This document shows, piece by piece, positions 34,394 to 43,678 of a stretch of 64,000 bases of DNA. The notes under the pieces were generated by a model. The model was not told the origin of the DNA. It saw only the letters and a list, made by a program, of their open reading frames with translations, and did no database searches. Position numbers and translations under genes: made by a program. The DNA is from Mycobacterium sp. DL592. GTDB taxonomy: Bacteria > Actinomycetota > Actinomycetes > Mycobacteriales > Mycobacteriaceae. Location of the stretch: positions 2,415,301 to 2,479,300 of the forward strand of contig NZ_CP050192.1 in NCBI RefSeq assembly GCF_011694515.1, read 5' to 3'. Within the stretch, counting starts at the first letter, position 1. Every line of letters starts with the position of its first letter.

Positions 34394-35919
34394 GGAGTGG
34401 CCACCAACGCTTCGGCCAGCGCGCTCAGGCCCGCGGCGTTGGACGCCTTGACCAGCACCACGTCTCCGGGCTGCAGCTCGGCGCGCAGCAACTCCAGGGC
34501 GGCGTCAGCGTCGGGGACCATGGTGGACTCCGAACCCCAGGAACCTTCCATGACCGCCCCGTGATGCATGGCGCTCATAGGCCTCCCGGTTCCGACGACG
34601 ACGAGTCGACTGATATCTAAGCGCACCGCCAGCCGTCCGATACGGTCGTGTTCAGTAATCGAGTCCTCACCGAGCTCGCCCATCTCGCCCAGAACGGCCC
34701 AGCTGCGCCTGCCCTGCGGGCGGGCCATCACGGCCAGCGCCTGCAGTCCGGCACGCATCGAGTCGGGGTTGGCGTTGTAGGCGTCGTTGACCACGGTCAC
34801 CCCGTCGGCGCGGGTGTGCACCTCCATCCGGTGCCGCGACGCCGGGCCTGCGTCGGCCAGCGCGGCGGCCACCTGCGGCAGGCTCGCGCCACACTCCAGG
34901 GCGATCGCGGCGGCCGAGAGCGCATTGCTCACCTGATGCTCGCCGTGCACCGCCAGCGCGACGCCGACGGATCCCTCGGCGGTGGTCAGGGTGAAGCGGG
35001 GCCGGGCCAGTTCGTCGAGCTCGATATTCTCGGCGCGGATGTCCAACCGCCTATTGCCTCGCTCCTCCTCGGCCTCGTTCCTCGGCCGCATCGTCGGCTC
35101 GGCACCTTCACCGCGTCCGACCCGCACCACGCGGGCGACGGTCTTGGCGTCCATCGCCGCCACGTACGGGTCATCGGCATTGAGCACCGCGACGCCACTG
35201 GCTGGAAGGGCTTGTACCAGTTCAGATTTCGTCTCCGCGATGATCTCCCGCGAGCCGAACTCGCCCAGGTGGGCGGTACCGACGTTCAGCACGGCCGCGA
35301 TCGACGGGCGCGCGATGGCGGCCAGCGCGGCGATGTTGCCCGGATGGCGCGCCGACATCTCCAGGACCAGGAAGTCGGTGTCGGAGGTGGCGCGCAGCAC
35401 CGTCCACGGGTGGCCGAGTTCGTTGTTGAACGAGCCCGGCGGTGCCACCACCTCGCCGAGTGGGCGCAGAACAGCGGCGATCAGGTCTTTCGTCGAGGTC
35501 TTACCCGAGGAGCCGGTGATCCCGATGATCGTCAGGCCGCCGTCGACCAGCTCCGCGGCGACCGCGTTGGCGAGTTTGGCCAGCGCGGCCAGCACCGCCG
35601 CCCCCGAACCGTCGGTGTCGTGTTCGAGCACACCGGCTCCCGCGTCGGCCGCGACCGCAGGCGGCACCACGATGGCGGGCACGCCGACCGGCCGGGCGGC
35701 CAGCACGGCGACCGCCCCCGCCGCGACCGCCGCCGCCGCGAAGTCGTGGCCGTCGGAGCGGGCACCAGGCAACGCCAGGAACAGGCCACCGGGGCTGAGC
35801 TTGCGCGAGTCGAACTCGACGGTGCCGGTCACCCGGAGCTGGGCGGCCTGCGCCGGGCTGATATCGGCCAGCTCACCGCCGACGATCTCGGCAATTCTCG
35901 CGACAGTCAACGGAATCAC
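34390..35919 (-). CDS. murF: UDP-MurNAc-tripeptide D-alanyl-D-alanine ligase
   Basis: This 509-residue ligase attaches D-Ala-D-Ala to complete the pentapeptide. The N-terminal domain contains [40 protein letters not shown] (about 134-148) is the ATP loop, [12 protein letters not shown] contacts substrate, and [15 protein letters not shown] begins the C-terminal domain. Between VRVGRGEG and [14 protein letters not shown] lies a Glu/Arg-rich segment of about 18 residues ([20 protein letters not shown]). It looks like an in-frame insertion relative to the usual mycobacterial protein. The start overlaps murE by 4 bases and the stop overlaps mraY. Confidence 0.97.
   Translation of the reverse strand: MIPLTVARIAEIVGGELADISPAQAAQLRVTGTVEFDSRKLSPGGLFLALPGARSDGHDFAAAAVAAGAVAVLAARPVGVPAIVVPPAVAADAGAGVLEHDTDGSGAAVLAALAKLANAVAAELVDGGLTIIGITGSSGKTSTKDLIAAVLRPLGEVVAPPGSFNNELGHPWTVLRATSDTDFLVLEMSARHPGNIAALAAIARPSIAAVLNVGTAHLGEFGSREIIAETKSELVQALPASGVAVLNADDPYVAAMDAKTVARVVRVGRGEGAEPTMRPRNEAEEERGNRRLDIRAENIELDELARPRFTLTTAEGSVGVALAVHGEHQVSNALSAAAIALECGASLPQVAAALADAGPASRHRMEVHTRADGVTVVNDAYNANPDSMRAGLQALAVMARPQGRRSWAVLGEMGELGEDSITEHDRIGRLAVRLDISRLVVVGTGRPMSAMHHGAVMEGSWGSESTMVPDADAALELLRAELQPGDVVLVKASNAAGLSALAEALVATP
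35046..35106 (-). repeat. In-frame repeat-like insertion in murF
   Basis: On the minus strand, the segment from GCGGCCGAGGAACGAGGCCG to GGAGCGAGGCAATAGGCGG codes for a Glu/Arg-rich loop. Its arrangement (GAG-GAACGAG, GAGCGA, then CAATAGGCG) resembles the insertion in the pyruvate-kinase-like gene, which has GAGCGAAGCGACTC, GGGGAA and CAATAAAGGCG. Family relationship between the two is inference from visual comparison. Confidence 0.4.
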
Positions 35920-37460
35920 GGTGCAGTTCCCAACGATTCGAGTGCCAGGGCCAGTTCCTCACGGTCGTCGAAGGGGCGGGTCTGGCCGCCGCCGGTCTGG
36001 CCTTTTTCATGGCCCTTGCCCGCGATCACCACCACATCGCCGCGGCGGGCCCACGCGACGGCGTGCCGGATGGCCGCGCGCCGGTCGCCGATCTCGACGA
36101 CGTCGGCCCGCTGGCCGGCCTGTGCGACACCAGCCAGGATGGCGGCGCGGATCGACGCCGGGTCCTCGTCGCGGGGATTGTCGTCGGTGACGACCACCAG
36201 GTCGGCCAGCTCGGCGGCGATGCGGCCCATGGGTTCCCGCTTGCCCGCGTCGCGGTCTCCACCGGCGCCGAACACCACAGCCAGCCGCGAATCGGGCCTG
36301 CGCAAGGTTTCCAGCACCGCCTGCAGCGCGCCGGGTTTGTGAGCGTAGTCGACGACGGCGAGGAACTCCTGCCCGCGCTCGATCGCTTCGAGGCGACCCG
36401 GCACCGATGCCTCCCGCAGGCCGGGTGACGCCTGCTCGGGTGACACCCCGACGGCGTCGAGCATCGCCAGTGCGAGAAGGGCATTGGCGACGTTGTACCG
36501 GCCGGGCAGCCGGATACGCAGCCGATGATGCACTCCGGCGGGGTCCTGCGCGGTGAACTCCTGCACGCCGTTGTCTCCGACGGTGATGTCCTGTGCGCGC
36601 CAGTCGGCGGGGTGTCCGTCAGTGCTGACGGTCACCACCTGCACGGCGCGGCGCGCCATCGCCCGGCCGGCATCGTCGTCCACGCACACCACTGCCTGGG
36701 CCGCGTGCACCGGCGAGCCGGGGTCGAACAGTTTGGCCTTGGCCTCGAAGTAGGCCTCCATCGTCGGGTGGAAGTCGAGGTGGTCGCGCGACAGATTGGT
36801 GAACCCGCCGACGGCGAAGCGGATGCCGTCCACCCGCCCGAGTTCGAGTGCGTGGCTGGACACCTCCATCACCGCGGTGTCCACGCCCTGCTCGGCCATC
36901 ACCGCCAGCAGCGCCTGCAGGGCGGGCGCCTCGGGGGTGGTCAGTGCGCTTGGCACGTCGTGCCCGGCGATCCGGACGCCGACGGTGCCGACCAGACCGG
37001 GCACCCGCTGCGCCGAGCGCAGGCCGGCTTCGATCAGGTGTGTCGTCGTGGTCTTGCCGGAGGTGCCGGTGACGCCGAGCACCACCACCCGGTCCGAGGG
37101 GTGGCCGTACACCGCGGATGCCAGCTCACCGAGTACGGCGCGCGGGTTCGGATGCACCAGCACCGGCACCGGCGCCGGTCTACCTGGACCGCCGTGGATG
37201 ACGGCCAGACCGTCGGCGTCGGTCAGCACCGCCACCGCGCCGCGCTCGACCGCGTCGCCGGCGAAGGCGGCGCCGTGCGACGACGATCCGGGCAGCGCCG
37301 CGAACAGGTCGCCGGGCAGGGACTCCTGCCCGCGCAGCGTGATCCCGGTGATCTGCACTTCGGGGACGGCACCGCCGTTGGCCGGTACGGCACCGATCCG
37401 GGTGGCCAGCGTCGCCAGCGCCAAGGCCGGTGTCGAACGGGGCCGCAGGGGGTTGGTCAT
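35916..37460 (-). CDS. murE: UDP-MurNAc-tripeptide synthetase (meso-diaminopimelate ligase)
   Basis: This 514-residue ligase adds meso-diaminopimelate to UDP-MurNAc-L-Ala-D-Glu. Motifs are [20 protein letters not shown] (N-terminal UDP domain), [19 protein letters not shown] (about 128-146) as ATP loop, [29 protein letters not shown], and [27 protein letters not shown] (about 417-430) has the D-N-P-R sequence that selects meso-DAP rather than lysine. The stop of murE overlaps the murF start by 4 bases. Its ATG is 40 bases after the pbpB stop, the first gap in the run. M. tuberculosis has PE_PGRS38 and further genes in this region, which are absent here. Confidence 0.98.
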   Translation of the reverse strand: MTNPLRPRSTPALALATLATRIGAVPANGGAVPEVQITGITLRGQESLPGDLFAALPGSSSHGAAFAGDAVERGAVAVLTDADGLAVIHGGPGRPAPVPVLVHPNPRAVLGELASAVYGHPSDRVVVLGVTGTSGKTTTTHLIEAGLRSAQRVPGLVGTVGVRIAGHDVPSALTTPEAPALQALLAVMAEQGVDTAVMEVSSHALELGRVDGIRFAVGGFTNLSRDHLDFHPTMEAYFEAKAKLFDPGSPVHAAQAVVCVDDDAGRAMARRAVQVVTVSTDGHPADWRAQDITVGDNGVQEFTAQDPAGVHHRLRIRLPGRYNVANALLALAMLDAVGVSPEQASPGLREASVPGRLEAIERGQEFLAVVDYAHKPGALQAVLETLRRPDSRLAVVFGAGGDRDAGKREPMGRIAAELADLVVVTDDNPRDEDPASIRAAILAGVAQAGQRADVVEIGDRRAAIRHAVAWARRGDVVVIAGKGHEKGQTGGGQTRPFDDREELALALESLGTAP

Positions 37461-37500
37461 CGGATTGACACCCTACCGAGCCGAGCCGGTCGCACGGCTA

Positions 37501-39444
37501 CTACATGGCCTGCAGGGTCAGCGGCGGTCCGGGGTCGGCCGACAGCGGGACGTTCTCCCGCTGCAGCAGCCAGGCGGCGATGTTGTGGAACAGCGGGGCC
37601 GCCGAGTGCCCGGCCGAGCCGTCGGCGTTGCGCTGCGGGTTGTCCATCATGATGCCGATGACGTAGCGCGGATCGTCGGCCGGGGCCATCCCGGCGAAGG
37701 TGATCCAGTAGACGTCGCTGTAGTAGCAGCCGCAGGCGGGGTTGATCTGCTGGGCGGTGCCGGTCTTGCCCGCGATCTGGTAGCCCTCGACGGCCGCGGC
37801 GGGGCCGGTGCCCTGCTGGTAGCCCATCGGGTCGCGCTGCACGACGGCGCGCAACATGTTGCGCACAGTACGGGCGGTCTCGGGTGAGACCACCCGGATG
37901 CCTGCGGGCCGCGGCTCCTCGGTGCGGGTGCCGTCTCCGGCGATGGTGGCCTTGAGGATGCGCGGCGGGATCCGCACGCCGTCATTGGCGATCGCCTGGT
38001 ACATGCCCGCCATCTGCAGCAGGGTCATCGAAAGACCCTGGCCGATGGGCAGATTGGAGAACGAGCTGCCCGACCACTGGTCGATGGGCGGGACCAGACC
38101 GGAGCTTTCACCCGGCAGGCCGACGCCGGTGCGCTGGCCGAGGCCGAACTTGCCGAGCATGTCGTAGTAGCGTTCCGGGCCCACCCGCTGCGCGAGCATC
38201 AGGGTGCCGACGTTGGACGACTTACCGAACACCCCCGTGGTGGTGTAGGGCATCACGCCGTGCGCCCAGGCGTCACCGACGGTCACCCCGCCCATGTCGA
38301 TCGAACCGGGCACCTGGAGGACCTCGTCGGGATTGGACAGCCCGTACTCGATCACCGAGGACGCGGTGACGATCTTGTTGACCGACCCCGGCTCGAACGG
38401 TGAGGTGACGGCGAGGTTGCCCATCTGCTTGTCGGCCTGACGGCCGATGTCCTGGCTCGGGTCGAAGGTGTCGTCGTTGGACATGGCCAGCACTTCGCCG
38501 GTCTTGGCGTCGAGCACCACCGCGGAGACGTTCTTGGCTCCGGAAACGTCCTTGGCCTGCTGCACCTGCTGCTGGACGTAGAACTGGATGTCGTCGTCGA
38601 GCGTCAGCTGCACCGTCGAGCCGTCGACGGCGTCGTGCTTGTTGCGGTAGCTACCCGGGATCACCACGCCGTCGGACCCGCGGTCGTAGGTGATGGAGCC
38701 GTCGGTGCCGGCGAGTTGGGAGTCCATCGAGTCTTCGAGACCGAGCAACCCGTGCCCGTCCCAGTCGATGCCGCCGACGATGTTGGCCGCCAAGGCCCCG
38801 CCCGGGTACTGGCGCAGATCCTGTCGTTCGGCGCCGACCTCGGGGAACTTCTTGATGATCGCGGTGGCGACCGCCGGGTCGACGGCGCGGGCGAGGTAGA
38901 CGAACGTCTCGTTGCTGCGCAGCTTCTTCAGCAGTGTCGCCGCATCGGGCTTGTTGCCGAGCTTGGCCGAGACATCCTTGGCGATGTCCGCCAGCCGCTT
39001 GTCCGGGTCGGGAGCCGACGGCGAGGCCTGCTTGGCATCGGTGAGCTGCTTGCGGATCTTGGTGGGCTGGAAGGTCAGCGCCCTGGCCTCGATGGTGAAC
39101 GCCAGCTTGTCGTTGTTGCGGTCGACGATGCTGCCGCGCACCGCCTTCTCGACGTCGGTGACCTTGAGCTGGCTGGCGGCCTCGGCACGAAGTCCCGCGG
39201 CCTTGGGCACCTGAAGGTTGAACAACTGCGCGGCGGCGACGAACAGAGCCAGCAGGATGACGACGTTGCCCGCCCGGTGCCGGAATGCGAATCCGGCTGT
39301 GCGCGATTCGGTTTCGGTGGCCTGCCGGGTGCGGCGCGCGGTGGCGGCGTGTCCCTGGCCGGCCTCGGGTGCCTTCGCGGGCAGCGCAGCACGTTTCCTG
39401 CTGCCGCCGGCCGCCCTCGGGCCCGGCTTGGGACTACGGCTCAT
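37501..39444 (-). CDS. pbpB: Septal penicillin-binding protein PbpB (FtsI)
   Basis: The 647-residue class B PBP is the transpeptidase partner of FtsW at the septum. An Arg/Lys/Ala-rich cytosolic segment precedes one membrane helix (VVILLALFVAAAQLFNLQV, about 50-68). The pedestal domain is about 80-270. The transpeptidase motifs are PGSVNK (Ser and Lys of S-x-x-K, about 337-342), SSN in FGKSSNVGT and KTG in IAGKTGTAQQ. The ATG at 39444 overlaps the ftsL-like stop by 4 bases. The open frame continues upstream to 40074, but that part is antisense-like Arg/Pro-rich shadow of the neighbouring gene and was excluded. Confidence 0.97.
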   Translation of the reverse strand: MSRSPKPGPRAAGGSRKRAALPAKAPEAGQGHAATARRTRQATETESRTAGFAFRHRAGNVVILLALFVAAAQLFNLQVPKAAGLRAEAASQLKVTDVEKAVRGSIVDRNNDKLAFTIEARALTFQPTKIRKQLTDAKQASPSAPDPDKRLADIAKDVSAKLGNKPDAATLLKKLRSNETFVYLARAVDPAVATAIIKKFPEVGAERQDLRQYPGGALAANIVGGIDWDGHGLLGLEDSMDSQLAGTDGSITYDRGSDGVVIPGSYRNKHDAVDGSTVQLTLDDDIQFYVQQQVQQAKDVSGAKNVSAVVLDAKTGEVLAMSNDDTFDPSQDIGRQADKQMGNLAVTSPFEPGSVNKIVTASSVIEYGLSNPDEVLQVPGSIDMGGVTVGDAWAHGVMPYTTTGVFGKSSNVGTLMLAQRVGPERYYDMLGKFGLGQRTGVGLPGESSGLVPPIDQWSGSSFSNLPIGQGLSMTLLQMAGMYQAIANDGVRIPPRILKATIAGDGTRTEEPRPAGIRVVSPETARTVRNMLRAVVQRDPMGYQQGTGPAAAVEGYQIAGKTGTAQQINPACGCYYSDVYWITFAGMAPADDPRYVIGIMMDNPQRNADGSAGHSAAPLFHNIAAWLLQRENVPLSADPGPPLTLQAM

Positions 39445-40496
39445 TGGGCTCCTCCGGTCAGCGGCACCGCGGGTGCGGGGGCCGCGGCGTCGGCCGGAGC
39501 CGGCGGCTGCGGGGCCAGTGCGGGCGGCAGCCCGGTGACCGGGGCGACGATCGCGGGCGGCACCGTCGCGGCCGGGTCGACCGGGACCAAAGTCAGGCCG
39601 GGTGCGGTGGGCGGGCCGGGCAGCGTCGCCGCCGACGGGGCGTGATCGGTGGCCGAGGGCAGGTGGACCGGAACTTCTGGGCCTGCGGCGGGCACTTGAC
39701 CGGCCAGCGGTGTGATCCGGGTGGGCACCTCGGCGGCGCCCGGGCGCGGCTTCGGGGCGGCCGGCGGCGCCGGTACCGGTGGGGCAGGCGGCTTTTCGTC
39801 GGGCAGCTTGGTGTTCAGCGGCGGTGGCGGCGCGCCTTCGGCCGGCTTCGGCTTGCCCACGACGATCCAGTTGCCGGAGGGATCCTGCACCAGGTGAGCG
39901 GTGTCCTTCGACGGGATCATGCCGAGATTGCGGGCCGCTTCGGCCAGTGCCGGGGCGGACTCGGCCTCGAGCACATCGCGCTCGAGCGCTTCCTTCTGCT
40001 GGGTGAGCGCCTCGTTGGTGGCGCGGGCGGTACCCAACTGGTAGGACCGCTGCGCGGCGTCGGTGGACAGCCACAGGGTGACGGCCAGGCCGACCCCCAG
40101 CGATCCGATGACGAGTACGACGAAGGGCACCTTCGCCATCAAGGTCTGCGGGCGAAGGTCGATGCCGGCCAATCGGGCGATCAGCCGCTCGCGCAGCGGT
40201 AAGCGGACGACCTTGGGCGCCTTGGCCTTACGCGCCTTGGCGCGAGCCTTGGCCTGGCTGGCGGTCTTGGGACGGGCCGGGCGCTCGACGGGCCGCGGCA
40301 TCGGTGCGGTCTGCGGGCCCTGCTTGAGCGCACGCGGTTCGGACGGGCGGCGGGCCGATGCCGCGCCGCGGGGCCGCCCGCTGCGTGCTGCGGTCTCGCT
40401 GGTGCGCCGCCGCGCCGCGGTGGCCCTGCCCTTCTTGTCCCCCTTCTTGTCCTTCTCGCGATCCGCGGGACCGGCTTCCTTGCGCCCGACCTTCAT
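39441..40496 (-). CDS. FtsL-like septal membrane protein, Rv2164c-like
   Basis: The 351-residue bitopic protein has a very basic cytosolic N-terminus (about 1-120, with [10 protein letters not shown] stretches). One membrane helix follows ([21 protein letters not shown], about 123-143), then a short coiled coil ([22 protein letters not shown]) and an [14 protein letters not shown] motif like FtsL. A 150-residue Pro/Ala-rich external tail ends the protein. Position between rsmH and pbpB is the classical ftsL position. It corresponds to Rv2164c, described as a proline-rich membrane protein. It probably bridges FtsQ and FtsW/PbpB. The start overlaps the rsmH stop and its stop overlaps pbpB, both by 4 bases. 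Confidence 0.88.
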   Translation of the reverse strand: MKVGRKEAGPADREKDKKGDKKGRATAARRRTSETAARSGRPRGAASARRPSEPRALKQGPQTAPMPRPVERPARPKTASQAKARAKARKAKAPKVVRLPLRERLIARLAGIDLRPQTLMAKVPFVVLVIGSLGVGLAVTLWLSTDAAQRSYQLGTARATNEALTQQKEALERDVLEAESAPALAEAARNLGMIPSKDTAHLVQDPSGNWIVVGKPKPAEGAPPPPLNTKLPDEKPPAPPVPAPPAAPKPRPGAAEVPTRITPLAGQVPAAGPEVPVHLPSATDHAPSAATLPGPPTAPGLTLVPVDPAATVPPAIVAPVTGLPPALAPQPPAPADAAAPAPAVPLTGGAQ

Positions 40497-41653
40497 GACT
40501 TCTTCCCTCCCCGTCCCGGGTTGCTGGTCGTGACGCGTTCGACGGCCCTCAGCCGTACCGGCGCACTCCGCGGATTTCGTTCGATCTCGTCGGCGTCGGC
40601 CCGCTGCGCACCGCGGGTGAGTGCGACGAATTCCGGTTCGTAGCCGGGCAGTTCGACGGGCAGTCCCTCGGGCGAGCGCGAGGCCGTCGCGTCGGCGAAG
40701 GTGGTCTTGACGATCCGGTCCTCCAGCGACTGGTAGGCCATGACGACCACCCGGCCACCGGGCTTCAGCGCGGCGAGCGCGGCGGGCAGCGCCGCGGTCA
40801 GCGAGTCGAGCTCGGCGTTGACCGCGATCCGCAGCGCCTGGAAGGTCCGCTTGGCGGGATGGCCGCCGGTGCGCCGCGCCGGGGCGGGAATGCCCTGATA
40901 GATGATCTCCACCAGTTCGCTGGTGGTGGTCAGCGGGGCACGCTTGCGGCGCTCGACGATCAGCCCGGCGATCCGGTGGGCGAACTTCTCCTCACCGAAG
41001 CGGCGCAGGATGTCGGTGAGCTCGGCGCGGTCGTAGGTGTTGAGGATCGTCGCGGCGGTCAGCGGCGCTTCGGGATCCATCCGCATGTCCAGTGGGGCGT
41101 CCTTGGCGTAGGAGAAGCCGCGCTCGGGCTGGTCGAGTTGCATCGAGGAGACACCCAGGTCGAACAGCACTCCTTCGATGGATTCGGTTGAGGCGCAGCC
41201 TGCTTCGGCCAGCGCATCGGCGATGCCGTCGTAGCGGGTGTGGACCAGGGTGATGCGGTCGGCGAAGCGGGCCAGCCGTTGTCGCGTCTTCGCCAGCGCG
41301 GTGGGGTCGCGGTCCAGGCCGATCAGGCGCAGGCCGGGAAAATCGCTCAGGAAGCGCTCGGCGTGGCCGCCTGCGCCCAGGGTGGCGTCGACGAGGACGG
41401 CACCGGAGCCGTTGGCGGCGGTGCGGGTGAGCGCGGGAGCCAGCAGCTCGACGCAGCGGTCCAGCAGTACGGGGATGTGTCCGTGGTCGGCGCTGTCCAC
41501 CACGACGGAACCTCCCGATAGGTCAGACGGTGCACATGCAGCGAGGTCCCTGTCCGAGTTGGCGAACCTGGCGTTGGGGAAGTACGTCAGGGTCGGTTCG
41601 GGCAGAGGCCACGTTGCACGGGCCGGGTCAGATGATGTCGCTGAGTGCTTCAT
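40493..41653 (-). CDS. rsmH: 16S rRNA (cytosine1402-N4)-methyltransferase
   Basis: This 386-residue S-adenosylmethionine-dependent methyltransferase modifies C1402 of 16S rRNA. The core begins [14 protein letters not shown] (about 56). [14 protein letters not shown] (about 84-97) is the SAM loop, [11 protein letters not shown] follows, and [19 protein letters not shown] with PLDMRMDP is the family signature. [15 protein letters not shown] and [13 protein letters not shown] complete it. A 55-residue N-terminal extension ([21 protein letters not shown]) is shared by mycobacterial homologues (Rv2165c). This supports the ATG at 41653, which overlaps the mraZ 3' end by 26 bases. Confidence 0.95.
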   Translation of the reverse strand: MKHSATSSDPARATWPLPEPTLTYFPNARFANSDRDLAACAPSDLSGGSVVVDSADHGHIPVLLDRCVELLAPALTRTAANGSGAVLVDATLGAGGHAERFLSDFPGLRLIGLDRDPTALAKTRQRLARFADRITLVHTRYDGIADALAEAGCASTESIEGVLFDLGVSSMQLDQPERGFSYAKDAPLDMRMDPEAPLTAATILNTYDRAELTDILRRFGEEKFAHRIAGLIVERRKRAPLTTTSELVEIIYQGIPAPARRTGGHPAKRTFQALRIAVNAELDSLTAALPAALAALKPGGRVVVMAYQSLEDRIVKTTFADATASRSPEGLPVELPGYEPEFVALTRGAQRADADEIERNPRSAPVRLRAVERVTTSNPGRGGKKS

Positions 41654-42059
41654 CGCTGGCCGCGGAGAAGTTCTCTTCGTGGGTCTCTTGGTATTCCTGC
41701 CAGGCCTGGGCGTCCCAGATCTCGAGGAAGTCGACCGCTCCGATGACCACGCAGTCCTTCGAGAGGTTGGCGTAGCGGCGGTGGTCGGCGGACAGGGTGA
41801 TCCGGCCCTGGGCGTCAGGATGCTGTTCGTCGGTGCCCGCTGCGAGGTTGCGCAGGAACGCACGGGCCTCCGGATTGCTCCGCGAGGTCTGCGCGGCCCG
41901 CCGGGCCAGCTGCTCGAATTCCGTACGCGGGTAGACAGCCAGGCTGTGGTCTTGGCTTTTGGTGACCATCAACCCTCCTGCCAGCGCGTCGCGGAATTTG
42001 GCGGGCAGTGTCAGCCGCCCCTTGTCGTCGAGCTTGGGCGTGTAGGTACCGAGAAACAT
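41628..42059 (-). CDS. mraZ: Transcriptional regulator MraZ
   Basis: The 143-residue protein contains two AbrB-like MraZ domains: [26 protein letters not shown] (1-26) and [25 protein letters not shown] (about 74-98). Each carries the conserved D-x-x-G-R motif. MraZ forms ring oligomers that bind direct GTGG repeats and control the dcw promoter, including its own gene. Four such repeats stand 46-79 bases upstream. The ATG at 42059 is preceded by GGAGGTGCGGG. The longer frame to 42311 crosses the operator and is not coding. This is the first gene of the dcw cluster. Confidence 0.97.
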   Translation of the reverse strand: MFLGTYTPKLDDKGRLTLPAKFRDALAGGLMVTKSQDHSLAVYPRTEFEQLARRAAQTSRSNPEARAFLRNLAAGTDEQHPDAQGRITLSADHRRYANLSKDCVVIGAVDFLEIWDAQAWQEYQETHEENFSAASDEALSDII

Positions 42060-42104
42060 CCCCGCACCTCCTACGCCCCGGAGCCTCCTTCGCTCCGTTA
42101 ACCG

Positions 42105-42138
42105 CCACAATACCCCACATTCCCCCACTTTGCGCCAC
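42105..42138 (-). promoter_or_regulatory. MraZ operator: four GTGG repeats on 10-base spacing
   Basis: On the minus strand, GTGG begins at 42138, 42128, 42118 and 42108, giving GTGGCGCAAA, GTGGGGGAAT, GTGGGGTATT and GTGGCGGTTA in tandem. The exact 10-base period matches known MraZ boxes. A TATTGT -10-like hexamer (42112-42107) lies across the last repeats, so binding would cover the promoter. Upstream to 42311 I see no gene. Confidence 0.85.
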
Positions 42139-42311
42139 CCTGCGGGTGCATTTCGGGGTGTCTGCACCACGTTCTCCCACCAGGACGGACCTAGGGGGTG
42201 GCAGCAGGCCAGCCAAAGGGTGCAAAAGGCCTGATCAACGGCCGGTGGGGCGTTGTGGGGGGACGTCAAGGCGCGCCCGAATAGACCCCACGTGTCGAGG
42301 GTTCCGGACAC

Positions 42312-42343
42312 AAAAAAACGGGGCAGCCGACCGGCTACCCCGT
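42312..42343 (-). terminator. Intrinsic terminator of the DUF3040 gene
   Basis: On the minus strand, ACGGGG-x-AGCC and GGCT-x-CCCCGT form a hairpin of about 11 pairs with a short GGTC loop, followed directly by seven T residues. It begins 14 bases after the DUF3040 stop and points toward the mraZ promoter, insulating the division cluster from upstream transcription. Confidence 0.88.
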
Positions 42344-42356
42344 CAACGCCTCCGCG

Positions 42357-42764
42357 TTACTCGTCGAAGCGACGCCGGAAGCGATCCTCCATACGGCTGG
42401 TGAACGAACCGGCGCCCTTGACCCGACGCTGGCGCGAGCCGGCCGGACTGGGACCGGACACGCCGCCATCGCGGCCACCGACCACCCGCGGACCGGTGAT
42501 CGCGAACACGACGCCGGCGAACATGACCAGGAAGCCCAGCACCGACAGGATCGGGAAACTTCCGATCATCGTGGCTTTGAACGCCACTCCCGAGACCAGC
42601 ATGGCCAGCCCGATGACGAAAAGACCCGCGCCCTGCAGGCGCCTCCGAGTCGACGGTGCCCGCAGATTTCCGCCCCGCACACTGGAGGCGAATTTGGGGT
42701 CCTCGGCATAGAGAGCGCTCTCGATCTGATCGAGCATGCGCTGCTCATGATCGGAGAGTGGCAT
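42357..42764 (-). CDS. DUF3040 family membrane protein
   Basis: The 135-residue protein begins MPLSDHEQRMLDQIESALYAEDPKFAS, the DUF3040 signature shared by Rv2169c and other actinobacterial proteins. Two membrane helices follow (LFVIGLAMLVSGVAFKA, about 48-64, and FPILSVLGFLVMFAGVVFAI, about 70-89), then a Gly/Arg-rich tail. A strong AAGGAGGG site stands before the ATG at 42764. The D-H-E-Q-R-x-L-x-x-I motif is close to a helix seen at the start of many actinobacterial regulators, but its role is unknown. A terminator lies just downstream. Confidence 0.9.
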   Translation of the reverse strand: MPLSDHEQRMLDQIESALYAEDPKFASSVRGGNLRAPSTRRRLQGAGLFVIGLAMLVSGVAFKATMIGSFPILSVLGFLVMFAGVVFAITGPRVVGGRDGGVSGPSPAGSRQRRVKGAGSFTSRMEDRFRRRFDE

Positions 42765-43002
42765 TCGTCCCTCCTTGCCGACACGGCGGGTCACGATTTG
42801 GCGATAAGACATGGCAGCCCAGCACGTACTGGGCAACTAACCAAATGATACGAGGTGAAGGTGCGCCGTACCACCTAGTTGGTCCACCCGATTGTAGCCG
42901 TGTCCTGCTGTTGTTCCGCTACTACCGCGACGATGTCAGGCTGCGGTCACCAGTCGGGGCGCAGCGCCCGGCCCGGGACCGAAGATAATGGCTGTAGTAC
43001 CC

Positions 43003-43638
43003 ATGACCGATCGGCACGCGAAGAAGGGCTCCCAGGCGTTGGCGACATTCCTCATCGACCTGTCGCCCAACGACATGCAGCGCCGCCTTCACGATGCGTT
43101 GACGGTGTACGTCGACGCGATGAGGTATCCGCGCGGCACCGAGGGTCAGCGGGCCTCGATGTGGCTCGAGCACACCCGCCGGCACGGCTGGAAAGCCGTC
43201 GCCGCGGTCGAGACCGACACCGCCGCCGGGGCGGAACCCTCGGCCACCCAGCTCGACGCCGCCCCCCTGCTCGGCATCGCCTACGGCTACTGCGGGGCGC
43301 CCGACCAATGGTGGCAACAGCAGGTTCTGGCCGGACTCCAACGGGTGGGCGTGCCGCCAGACGAGATCAGCAACCTGATGAGCAGCTATTTCGAGCTGAC
43401 CGAGCTGCACATCCATCCGCAGGCTCAGGGCCGCGGACTCGGTGAGGCGCTGGCCCGCCGGCTGCTGGCCGGACGCAGCGAATCCAACGTCCTGCTGTCG
43501 ACGCCGGAGATCATCGGCGAGGCGAACCGGGCCTGGCGGCTCTACCGGCGGCTCGGGTTCGTCGATGTGATCCGCGGCTACCACTTCGCCGGCGACCCGC
43601 GGGCGTTCGCGATCCTGGGACGCGCCCTGCCGCTGTGA
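43003..43638 (+). CDS. GNAT family N-acetyltransferase, Rv2170-like
   Basis: The predicted acetyltransferase has about 211 residues. SSYFELTELHIHPQAQGRGLGEALARRL contains the acetyl-CoA loop (Q-G-R-G-L-G), and NRAWRLYRRLGFVDV is the GNAT C-terminal motif. The sequence matches Rv2170 throughout, and that protein lies between the same neighbours in M. tuberculosis. The start is uncertain. ATG 42988 overlaps a GATAAT -10-like element. ATG 43003 would then be nearly leaderless. A TTG at 43039, with AAGAAGGG 10 bases before it, coincides with the start of the M. tuberculosis protein. The acceptor substrate is unknown to me. Confidence 0.88.
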   Translation: MTDRHAKKGSQALATFLIDLSPNDMQRRLHDALTVYVDAMRYPRGTEGQRASMWLEHTRRHGWKAVAAVETDTAAGAEPSATQLDAAPLLGIAYGYCGAPDQWWQQQVLAGLQRVGVPPDEISNLMSSYFELTELHIHPQAQGRGLGEALARRLLAGRSESNVLLSTPEIIGEANRAWRLYRRLGFVDVIRGYHFAGDPRAFAILGRALPL

Positions 43639-43678
43639 GTCGGCACGCCACCGCGGCCGGTCTGGCACGATACCCCTC

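Noticed and set aside
39445..40074. Upstream extension of the pbpB frame by 210 codons
   Set aside because: The sequence is Arg/Pro/Gly-rich out-of-frame reading of the ftsL-like gene; the ATGA overlap at 39444 marks the true start.
42060..42311. Upstream extension of the mraZ frame
   Set aside because: It would cross the GTGG operator and promoter; MraZ family proteins start at MFLGTY.
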